IMG/VR virus record: IMGVR_UViG_3300031537_000001
Span: 29,293 to 93,292 of that record
DNA from: a virus
DNA length: 64,000 bases
Reading direction: 5' to 3' (one strand)
This document shows positions 34,061-44,800 of the stretch, piece by piece. Every line of letters starts with the position of its first letter. Position 1 is the first letter of the stretch. The translations under genes and the position numbers were made by a program. A model generated the notes under the pieces. That model did no database searches and was not told where the DNA came from. It saw only the letters and a list, made by a program, of their open reading frames with translations.

Positions 34061-37000
34061 ATGGCTGTAACCGAACTTAAAGATACTGGAAATGGTGAGA
34101 GTAAAAAATATCTTACTGATAACTACAAAACTGAACAATTTACTGATGATAAAGGTATTGAATATTCTCCTGTAAAATTTCAAGGAGATGAAGAATCAGG
34201 ATTTACTTATAAACCTAGAGGGAATGTTGCTACTTTACCCGGAAGAAATCCTGTATTTATGGGTTCTACTTCTCCAAGATTTGCTATACCTTCTAAAGAT
34301 TGGAGTTTATGGGATGCTGGGTTTACCGGAGATAATATACAGGATTTAGAACGATTCAGGGCTGAACAACAACCCTGGATAGTTAAAGCCGGATATACAA
34401 TCGGAGGAGGTGCATTGTCAGGTTTAGGTACTATAATAGAGGATGCCGGATATTTAATGGATTATATGACTTATGTTAATATGTTTACTGATATTGATAT
34501 GCATAGTCAAAAATCCATGAATTTATTTAGAGCTTTACCTTCCGCTTATCAACAAATGGGACGCGGCTTAAAAAAGTCTACAGAGAAAAATGTAATGCCT
34601 GTATATCAAAATTTGGATCCAAATAGTTTTTCAGATCAAGTGTTTCAGTGGAATACACTTAAAACTATTATTGATAATGCAGTCGGATTTGCTGTAACCG
34701 GTTGGGGTATTGGTCAAGTAGTTAATGTTGCTGGTAAAGGTATTGTAAAGGGGCTTACTAAAATAGGTAAAAATTTAGCTAAAGTTGCAGAAACTCCTGC
34801 GGTATTAAGCGAATTATCTATAGCTGACAGAGTTGCTATAAAATTATCCAGAACTGAAGCTTATGCAAAATTATTATCACAGCGGAATCCAGAACTATTT
34901 TCTACTATGGATGCTACTTTTACAGGTATCTTTACTAAATCGGTAGAAGGTAGAATGGAAGGAATGGAAGCTTATGAAAACTATTTAGAACAGTATAAAC
35001 CATTAGTCCAAAATGGAGTAATTACACAAGAAGAATTGGAACAAATGGCTAGTAAAGAGGCTGGAGATGTATTTGATGTAACTCAAAGACTATTTGCATT
35101 AGATGCCATGATATTAAAAGGTTTAGCTAAAGGTAAAGTAATAACTTCTAAAAAGTTAGCTAATCCTAATTTCTTTAGACGAAATGCTCATATTTTATCA
35201 GGTATTCCTAAAGAAAGTACTGAAGAAGCTATACAACAAATAGCTCAAATGGAAGGAGAGTATGGTCTACTTCAACAGACTAAAAATCTTCAACCAGGGA
35301 ACTATAATAAAATGAAAGAACTAGGATTTGATCCTGATGAATTACTTGAAAGATATTCAGAAAGATTAGCTGAATATCTATTATCTAATGAAGTCCTTGT
35401 TGCCGCCAGTATTGGAGGTATAAGTGGACCGATTCAATCTGCTGCATTTAGTATGTTTGATAGGAAATCCCGGATTAAAAATATTCAAGATGCTTATAAA
35501 GATCAACAGGAACAATATAAAACTAATGATAAACTGTTTAAGGCTACTGTTGAATTTAAAGAAAAAGCAAAACAATTAAAATTAACTGATGATATGGAAG
35601 AAGTATCTCAACTTCTTGGAGATAAAGAATTACAGAGTATTAAAGAAGATGCTACTCTAGCAGGTATTGCTTTAGATAATTTTAGAAAAGGTACTTCGGA
35701 CAACTTGAAACAAACTTTAAAGGAATCAAAAGACCCAGAGGTCAGTAAGTTATTACCCAAATTAGAAAATCTTGAAAAAGATTATATATCTTCTAAAAAA
35801 TATATAAATGCAGATAGAGTATTTCAATTACAAAATGGTGTACGTCTATTACAAGAACTATTAGATAACAACAGATTAAAAAGTAATGATGTAAAACTTG
35901 ATGAAAAAACCAGAACAAGTTATATAAAATCAGCTAATGAACTTGAAAATATTATTGCTAAAGCTAATGAAACTATTGATAAAGAAACTACAAAAGATTA
36001 CCAGATAAAATTAGCTGAATCAGTAATACAAATGGAAAAAATTAATAAACTTGTTAATAGTATAGCAAAGGTTGAAGATATTTCTGCATTAAATACTCTA
36101 AAGACCTTAAATCCTAATTTATCTGATGTAATAGATGATAGAATAGATCAAATTAGATCTACAGCTAATTTATCTAAAACAACAAATACAGAAGATACTA
36201 AACAAAATATACAGACAAAGACAAGAAAATCTACTCCTGATAATTCTACTATAGAAGGTAAGTTGGATATAATAACTTCTAAAATTGCAAACAGTGTAGA
36301 ACTTACTGAAGAAGAAATAAAGTTACAAAAAGAGAATATTGAAACTATAAAAGATAAACTTTCGAATCTACATATGCAGGAAGAAACTTCTGAGAATGAT
36401 GTTGTGGATAATGAAGGTACAGCATATACAGAAAGTTCAGGTATTGAAGTTAAGAATAAACGTGATTTTGATAATGTTGTTAAACCGGTTATTACTGAAT
36501 TATATAAAAATCTATCGGAAAATAAAGATTTTAATCTGAATTACAATGATGTAGAAGATGAATTATATAATTACTATCTTAATATAGTGGATACTGTAGA
36601 AGATGTTAATCAATTAAATGATGAATTAACAGCTAAAGCTGAACAATTATACAAAGAACACGATAAAACTTCGCGATTAAAAGATGAAATCGAAATTGAA
36701 GCTGAAGAAGAAATAGATGCAAATAAAAGTAATGAATTCTTATTCTCAAAATCAGCTAATAAATTAGTAGAATTGTTAAACCTTGATAAAGATCTATCTT
36801 CAGAACTAACTGAAGATATTATCAGTCCTGAACAACAAGCTGAAAATGATGCTAAAGCTAAAGTAGGAAAACAGATTTTAGATACTTTCAAATCTATGTG
36901 GAAAGAAATGATTCAAGCTGGAATTGAAGTAGAAGATTTCTCTACTTTTATACAAGCTTTTCAAGCTGCTGTAAAAGATCCAATTGTAGTCAGGGAATGG

Positions 37001-38884
37001 TTTACGAATATGGCTGGTTTTCATCAAGGTATGACAGGTGAAGTTAATACAATTACTTATGATGATATTTTCAAAACTGCTGAACCTGATGTTGTAGTAG
37101 ATGAAATGACTAATGAGAAAAGACAGTTTATCTTTGAAACTATTTCTCCTTCTGTAATAGATTTTTTACCAATGAATAAAATATATGAAATCTATATGGA
37201 TGAAACTATTGAAGTAGTAGGATCTAAAAATAGATATCCTGCTTCTTCTATTGCATACCTATCTAAAGCTTATGAGTTTAAGTATATTGATAATAAAACT
37301 GTAACAAAGGAATCAGTAAGTGATGATTATATTCATGGCAATCCAATTTTAAATCCGATTGATTATAATGCAGGGACACCATTAAAAATAGAAAGTGCTG
37401 ATGGTATTTATAAAGGTAGAATACGTTTAGAGAATGGACAACTGATAGATTGGGAAGAAATTAAAAAAGCTTCATTAAATTCTGAAACCTGGGATAAATT
37501 TCAACAAAGTTATAAACTCGGTAAATACTCAGGTAAAAAACATTTTAATGAGTTTGATATTTTTGATTACTGGCCTTTAACCATTAAACATGGAGAAACT
37601 GGTCAATTAATAGGTTTTGTACATAATACTCAATGGATAAATCATATTACTTCAGCCGATTCAGTTATTGATTCTAATAGACTTGCTTTAGGAAAGTTTA
37701 GAAAAGATCTTATATCTTATTTACTTGAAAATCCAGAAACTCCTTTCGAGACTAAAATAGTAAAAAAAGTGATTGAACGTAAGGATGATCATTATGTAGG
37801 ATTCAGATTACTGTCTAAGAATAAGGCTGAATTAGCTAATAAATATTTGGATCCATCTATTTCATTTGGTATAATGAATATTTCTTCTGTTGAGGTTCCT
37901 GGTAGAGCTTCAATAGAAAATAATATCCTTAACACGGATGAGGTTGAACAATTTTATAGTGGTACATCTTTTGCATTTATCCCATTAGGAGAAGTAAATG
38001 GAAAAATGAAATATCATGCTTCACCACTTGTTACAGATAAACTACCTCAATCTATAATAAAAAGTTTACGTCAATCTATAGAAATTTTTGCAAAACAAGA
38101 TTCAAGCATTAATCAACTTTTATATGATTCTTATAAAAAAGATGGTATTGATTTATTATCTAAAAAAGGTTTATCGGATGTGTTTACTAAAGTAATTACA
38201 TTATATAATCCAAAAGAAAAAGGTACTCTTGCAAAGACCTTAAAATCCAGATTAGGTAAATCTTCTTTAGGATTTATAGAATTCTCTGGAGAAACTTTAT
38301 CCTTTGGAAAATCTCATGTTTATTCTATCTTTAAAGGTCAGAAAGATCTTGATACTAATTTAGATATACTTGAAACTCAAATATTACCTCATGTATTTTT
38401 TAATGTGAATAAAAATTTACTTAATAAAACAAATAAATTTACATTCGCATCTATAAATGATTCAAATGAAATTGATACCTTTGAAGGAAATTACAATGAA
38501 TTTATAAAAAATTATGTTAGTACCTTTATGAGAAGTGTAAAGTTAGAAGATGGAACAACGGCTTATACTGCACAGAATATAACAGTATTTGATATGGATA
38601 CTTCAAAGTTAAATAAACTAGAAATAGAGGAAACAAATGTAGAAACTATACAAGAAACTATTCCTGAAGGTTTAGAAATATCTTCTGTGGGGATTGATGT
38701 TAAAATAGAAGATTTACTTAAAAATCCTATCCTTAAATCTATATCAGAAAAATCAGGAAAAGATATAAATAAACTAGCTTTAAACATAGCTGAAGGTAAA
38801 ATAACATTAGAGAGATTAGTTAGAGCATTAAATATTTCTCAAACTGCACTAGAAAATAACGAAAATAAAAACTGTGATTCATAA
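34061..38884 (+). CDS. Giant virion protein, about 1,607 aa, before the RNA polymerase
   Basis: I chose ATG 34061, directly after the preceding stop. The ATG at 34031 is 30 bases inside the previous gene. The product has two glycine-rich hydrophobic areas (about residues 110-145 and 205-230) and many charged helices with coiled-coil character, then a mixed C-terminal domain. No DxDxD motif is visible, so it is probably not the catalytic polymerase subunit. Large proteins beside the virion RNA polymerase are a feature of crAss-like phages; they are packaged and probably ejected. It overlaps the next gene by one base. Confidence 0.65.
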   Translation: MAVTELKDTGNGESKKYLTDNYKTEQFTDDKGIEYSPVKFQGDEESGFTYKPRGNVATLPGRNPVFMGSTSPRFAIPSKDWSLWDAGFTGDNIQDLERFRAEQQPWIVKAGYTIGGGALSGLGTIIEDAGYLMDYMTYVNMFTDIDMHSQKSMNLFRALPSAYQQMGRGLKKSTEKNVMPVYQNLDPNSFSDQVFQWNTLKTIIDNAVGFAVTGWGIGQVVNVAGKGIVKGLTKIGKNLAKVAETPAVLSELSIADRVAIKLSRTEAYAKLLSQRNPELFSTMDATFTGIFTKSVEGRMEGMEAYENYLEQYKPLVQNGVITQEELEQMASKEAGDVFDVTQRLFALDAMILKGLAKGKVITSKKLANPNFFRRNAHILSGIPKESTEEAIQQIAQMEGEYGLLQQTKNLQPGNYNKMKELGFDPDELLERYSERLAEYLLSNEVLVAASIGGISGPIQSAAFSMFDRKSRIKNIQDAYKDQQEQYKTNDKLFKATVEFKEKAKQLKLTDDMEEVSQLLGDKELQSIKEDATLAGIALDNFRKGTSDNLKQTLKESKDPEVSKLLPKLENLEKDYISSKKYINADRVFQLQNGVRLLQELLDNNRLKSNDVKLDEKTRTSYIKSANELENIIAKANETIDKETTKDYQIKLAESVIQMEKINKLVNSIAKVEDISALNTLKTLNPNLSDVIDDRIDQIRSTANLSKTTNTEDTKQNIQTKTRKSTPDNSTIEGKLDIITSKIANSVELTEEEIKLQKENIETIKDKLSNLHMQEETSENDVVDNEGTAYTESSGIEVKNKRDFDNVVKPVITELYKNLSENKDFNLNYNDVEDELYNYYLNIVDTVEDVNQLNDELTAKAEQLYKEHDKTSRLKDEIEIEAEEEIDANKSNEFLFSKSANKLVELLNLDKDLSSELTEDIISPEQQAENDAKAKVGKQILDTFKSMWKEMIQAGIEVEDFSTFIQAFQAAVKDPIVVREWFTNMAGFHQGMTGEVNTITYDDIFKTAEPDVVVDEMTNEKRQFIFETISPSVIDFLPMNKIYEIYMDETIEVVGSKNRYPASSIAYLSKAYEFKYIDNKTVTKESVSDDYIHGNPILNPIDYNAGTPLKIESADGIYKGRIRLENGQLIDWEEIKKASLNSETWDKFQQSYKLGKYSGKKHFNEFDIFDYWPLTIKHGETGQLIGFVHNTQWINHITSADSVIDSNRLALGKFRKDLISYLLENPETPFETKIVKKVIERKDDHYVGFRLLSKNKAELANKYLDPSISFGIMNISSVEVPGRASIENNILNTDEVEQFYSGTSFAFIPLGEVNGKMKYHASPLVTDKLPQSIIKSLRQSIEIFAKQDSSINQLLYDSYKKDGIDLLSKKGLSDVFTKVITLYNPKEKGTLAKTLKSRLGKSSLGFIEFSGETLSFGKSHVYSIFKGQKDLDTNLDILETQILPHVFFNVNKNLLNKTNKFTFASINDSNEIDTFEGNYNEFIKNYVSTFMRSVKLEDGTTAYTAQNITVFDMDTSKLNKLEIEETNVETIQETIPEGLEISSVGIDVKIEDLLKNPILKSISEKSGKDINKLALNIAEGKITLERLVRALNISQTALENNENKNCDS

Positions 38885-41800
38885 TGGGTTGTCAAGAAAC
38901 TAGATTAGGTTTATTAAAACCAGAAAGAGTAAAAGAGATTTTAGCTTCTCAGGATGTTTTTATCCAAGGTCTTTCATTTGCAAAGCAAAAAGAAGTAGTT
39001 AATGTTCTAACAGGTAGGCTATATCAAGCTGCCTTCGAAAATACAAATCCTGAAAAAGTATTGCTAAATACTATTGTAGAGAATTTTGTTAAAGATGTAG
39101 AAAGTAACATAAATTCGTTACAAGAATCTATTGAAGATCTGGAATTACTCAATGATGATAATTCTATGCAGGAAGAAATTGATTCTGTTAAACTAAATAT
39201 TGCAGATAATAAATCTGTAATTGATAATATAGATAAATTTAGATCTTTAGCAAAAGCTGAGTTAGAACATATTAATTTTATCCGGATTAAAAAACTGCAA
39301 GAAAGTTCAGAATTAGTTTCCAAAGAACAGGAAGAGTTATCCGAAACTCCGGATATGGAATCTTCCTTTGAACGAACTTCTTTTTCTGATAACTTTTCTA
39401 TAGAGTTAAGTTCCAGGGATACCATATCCACACGGATGAAAAAATTTTTATCTTATATTACTGAATACGAATATCAAGATGGTATACCGGTACAAAAGAA
39501 ATCTTTTATAGGTACAGAAATAGCTTTAGATTTTAATTATGTCTATAAAGAATTGCATAGCATTCTACATGATTTACCAGCTAAATACGATGTCTTGGTT
39601 TCTAAACTGGATGAATTTACTTCCTCAGCTATAACTGAACAAAATCCAAACTATGCTTGGTTACAAGATATATCTAATAAATTAAGTTCTAAAGATTCCA
39701 AGGGTGAATATACTTTAGATGAACAAATAAGAAAAGAATTTGTTACTGATATGACTAAACATAGGATAAAAATGAAATTTATTTCCTATGAGCTTAAATT
39801 GGAAGAAGATGGTTTTTATCATCCAAAATTAAAAGTATATGATGATGATTCTTCTTCTATAAGTAGACGTATTCAACAACAATGGAAAAAAAGTCATCTA
39901 AAATCCAGTGTAGTAGTACATGGTCTTTATGATGAGAATAAACTTCAATCAGTAAAAGAAAAAATTTCAACTTTAAGAAATACAGATCAAAAAGATGGAT
40001 TAGCTTTAGCTAAAATAGCTACAGATATCCTTCATAGTTTAGGTATTAATGCTGAACCTATCTATGTAAATTCATTATTCTTAACCAGTAAAAAGATATA
40101 TTACGGAAGTAAATCATCTACTGGAAGACAGTTCTTTCATCCTAATGGACCGATAGATATTTTACTAAAACAGATGTCTCCAGGTTCTTTAGTGGAGAAT
40201 TCTGATGTAATGAATGACAATATAGTTTTCGGATTAGTTAATGGCTCTTCTTCCTATGTTAAAGATCAATTCGCTCACTCCTTTAGAATAGGAGATAAAA
40301 TTATCTATACATATACTAATAATCATTATACAGTTAATCGGGTAAATAAATTAACAGAAGAAAGCTCTCAACTTAGATCTGAATTATCTAAATCTCTATT
40401 CGCAAAAGAATCTCTTTATCTGGCAATGTTAAATAATGAAGATACGAACTTTAGAAAAGATTTTGAAGTTTCATATGTATCATTACATCCACTAAAAACT
40501 AAAAGACGCAGATCGAAAGAAGCTAATAAAATTAGTCCTACCGATATGGAAATTGTTAAAGTAGGATTCTTCAATAATGGAAATAAATATAATTCAATAA
40601 ATATAAATGGTAAACCTTTATCTTATCGTAAGGCTCAATATTTTTTACCTACTAATTCTGACAAAGAGAGAATTTTATTAGGTTCCGGTTTAGCATTTGA
40701 TTCTGTAGTATCTGATACTGTAGAAGATAATTCCGGTAAATTAATACCTACACAATATTTTAAACCTGAAGCTTTGGATTTAATGTATGAGAGTGTAGTT
40801 AAAGCTGAAATAAATAGAATCTTCTCTACATCCCAACCTTCTTTTGATGAAAATATAGATTTAGCTGACTATAATGGAAAACTATTTTACTTATTTCCTT
40901 CTTTAAATGATTTGACGATTAAACAAAAAAATAATGAAGGAGATGAGGTAGAAGTTAAGTTACTCGATTTAGTTCAGTCTTCTCCCCAAATTGATTCAAA
41001 TGTTAAGAATCAAATCAAAGCTGAACTTGTAAGAACATTAATTGATTCTACTTTTCAAACTTTAGAATCTTATAAATCTAAAGGACTTATAGTAGAAAGA
41101 GATGGTAAATATTTCCCTACAAACAGATTAGTATTAAAATCTACTAAAGCTGGTAAAACAGATGTTATCGCTTCTATTATGAATATGAAATTTAACTATT
41201 TCCTATTTAATGCAAATATGTTTCAGTTAATAGTAGGAGATCCTTCAAATTATGCTAAAGGTAATATTAAAGGAACTTATGCTAATATAGGCAAACGTTT
41301 AGCAGCAGAAATTGCTCCGGGAAATGAATTCGAAAGTGAAGATTATATTCAATTATATGCTAAAGATAAAATCTCTACTTCAGTAGTATTTAAACATATC
41401 TTGAAAATACTTGATAATAAGACATTACAACAATTTAATAGTATGTCTGAAGATCAACGTAGGAAATTAAAATCTTTTCCTTATACTGCAATAAAAGGTA
41501 CAGATGCACAGGAAATAACTACCTGGAAAGAACATTTAGATGTTCTTAAAGGTTTAGGAAGGATCAGTAAAAAAGAATATGAAGAAGCTTCTGATGCATT
41601 TTCCAATAAACGTCTTCCAACTAAAAGAATATTTGATAAAGTTTTACAACCTTTAAAACCTGTATATGTAAACAATAAAATAATACAGGTAGGAGATTTT
41701 AAAATTGATAAGAAAATATACATTAAAACATCTTCTTTTCCCTTGATACCTGCATTAACTAAAAATCAGGAAATAGATAAACTTAGGCTCAAATTAGAGG

Positions 41801-44800
41801 ATATTGCTTCTAAGAATGGGAATAAAGGAGTAAGATTAGTTTATAAATCCGGGGTTAAGGTTGGATTTCCAAAGAAAACTGCTTTAACTATCTTCGATGA
41901 GGCTGGAAATATAACAGATTTTCAAATAGATAAACCTGAAATATTATCCAGAGAAGGTTTTAAAATTCAACAGGATAAACCTTATGATCCAAAAAAACTA
42001 AAAATTAATAGCGGGGCTCAGGCTAAAAAACTATTATTCGCAAATTTTCTTAATACTGAATTTGATTATAAAGACAATAAGGTTACCGGGGAAGAATTGA
42101 GATCTAAGTATGTTGATTATTATAAACAATTATATGACCTTGGTATCGCTTCTCTAAAAGATAGAATTGGAACCAAAAGATATAGAGATAAAAAAGGAAA
42201 CTCTCAAACATTATTGGATATTGAATTATTATCTTCTTTACTCAAAGGAGAATTACGCAAACGCGGGGAAGATACTAAAGTATTAATAGATGGTTTAGAG
42301 ATAAAAACATTTCCACATAATATAAATGGTAAATCGATAGTAAGGAAAGATTTCGCTATTCCTCTATGGGCTAGTCCTAATGCAGATATTTATGCATCCT
42401 TACTTATATCACTGGTTAAAAATTCTGTAGTTAAACAAAAATTAACTGGTAGGAGTGAAGTTTTAGCTTCTCAGGAAGGTTTTAAACCTACTTCGGAAAC
42501 CGTAATTAAAGCGGTTGAAACTGGTGAAGATTTAAGTAAACTTATAAATGAGTATGATAGTATTCTATTTACTGATAGCTATAATCATGAACAAGGTTTA
42601 CTTCCTCAATACACAGATAGTAAAGGGATTGTACATCCGGCTCAAATATTAGTACCATTTAAATTTCAGGATAATGATGGAAATACATTAGATCTATCTC
42701 AATTTACTGTAAAAAATAAAGAAGGTAAAATTACAATTGATAAAACTAAATTACCTCCTGAACTATTAAAAACTTTTGGATTTAGAATTCCTACTCAGTT
42801 ACATTCTTCAATGTCTTATATGGAGATTGTAGGATTTTTACCAACGATAAGTGGGGATATGATTGTGGCTCCAAGGGAATTTACTATTCAAATGGGTTCA
42901 GATTTTGATGTTGATATGTTATATTCTTATCTCATGTCAACTAAATATAATTCTGTACATAAATCTCTGGCTAAAATAGAAGAAATATCCGATTATAAAG
43001 GCAAAAGACGGAAATTGGCTATTGATTATAAACTAGCTAAACAAAAACTACAAGAAAATTCTCCAAATGACTATAAAGATATTTTTAATCGTATTGTAGA
43101 ATCTATTGATATCTTTCGGGAAACCGGAGATACTATTAATGAAAATGAATTAGGTAATTTTGTAGGTAATTTATACCCGGATGCTGAACTTAATCTGATT
43201 AAGAATGTAATAAATTTAAGTCTTGAATTGGATAATTTTGACAACTTATATAAAAAAAGTATTCATAATTCATTGCTTGATATTCATCTTACTGTTGTCA
43301 GCAGTCCACAGACTCAAAGTAGTATTATTACCCCTCTTGGATTAGGACAGTATTTAGGTACAACTATTAAATATGATGGTAAGGAATACATAGATGGTTA
43401 TGCAGATTTAATAGATACTTTATCTTCTTCTGTAAGACAAGAACCCATAATATCTGATATTTATCAGACTAATAAATTTTATGATGGTACTGAAGGTAAA
43501 GATGGTATTAGTATGTTCTCGGCAGATTCAATCTTTAATGCTTTGGCCCAAGATAAAGAACTTCAAATTCAAACAACAAATTATTTAGGAGAAAAGGTTC
43601 CTATCCAGATTGAATTTGGAAATAAATATGACATGTCTAATGGAATACTTGGTAGATTACTTTCATTAAAAAAGGATTCACCAAGAAAAATTACTGAAAT
43701 TATAGCTGCTGCTCAAAACCTATCAGTAGATAATGCTAATGAGCAAGGTATGTATAAAGTAAATATGAATAAATACACATTTAATGTATATTCAATATTA
43801 AACTTTCTCGGTTTTGAGGAAGACGTATCAACTACATTTATATCTCAACCTATAATTAAAGATTTTGTCAAATTAGTAAGAGAGTCGGAATCTATTACTG
43901 GTAAATATAATCCGGATAGAATAGATGATATTATTGATATCTTAAAAAAGACATATGATTCTCAATCAACTTATACTCCAAAAGATCAAAGCTTAGCTGA
44001 TTTCAAAGGTAAAGATGCTTCTAAAGAAATGCTTGATATGATTAAAGATCAAGAAAAGTATATTGATTTTGGAAAACATCAGGTAGCAATTTTACTTAAA
44101 TTTTTACAATTACAAGAGTATGAAAGATATCCTGCATCCTTAAAGAAATACTTGAATATCGATTCTAAAGGATTTAATAAAAATATGTTTATCAATAAAC
44201 TTAGATACGATAAATCTTTTACATTAAATTTCCATAATATAAAGAATGCAGAATCTTTATTAGGGACAATAGAAAATGATGAATTTGGCTTAACTGATGT
44301 TAATCCTACTACACTAGCTGGCTTAGATACTTGGATAGGAACTGAAAGTTTATTATCATTCTTTGGTAATGAATTTGTAGAAACAAATCCTTCCTTTATG
44401 TTCAAGAGTATATATTCAAATCTAGCTGTAAATATAGGAAGGGATGGAAATCTCTCAGCTAGTCAATTAAAATCTATAACAAATGGATATAAAGACTTTC
44501 TTCTTACTAATTTTAAAACCGGAAATATAGATAATGTTAGAAAAGTTCTTTTTACCAATACTAAAGAAGGTTCTCTATATGATAATCTTAATAAATTAAA
44601 AGATTCAATATATTGGAAAAAGAATACCTTTCTTAACGGAATAGCATTCCAGGAAACAGATGGTGTAGTTACTATAGATTTCAATAATACTTCAGAAGAT
44701 ATCTTAGATGATAATAAATTCTATTTATCTTTTCTGGATATGTTCCGTAATGATAGTGAAATAAATGGTGTAATTCCATCTATTGTAGCCGAACAATTAG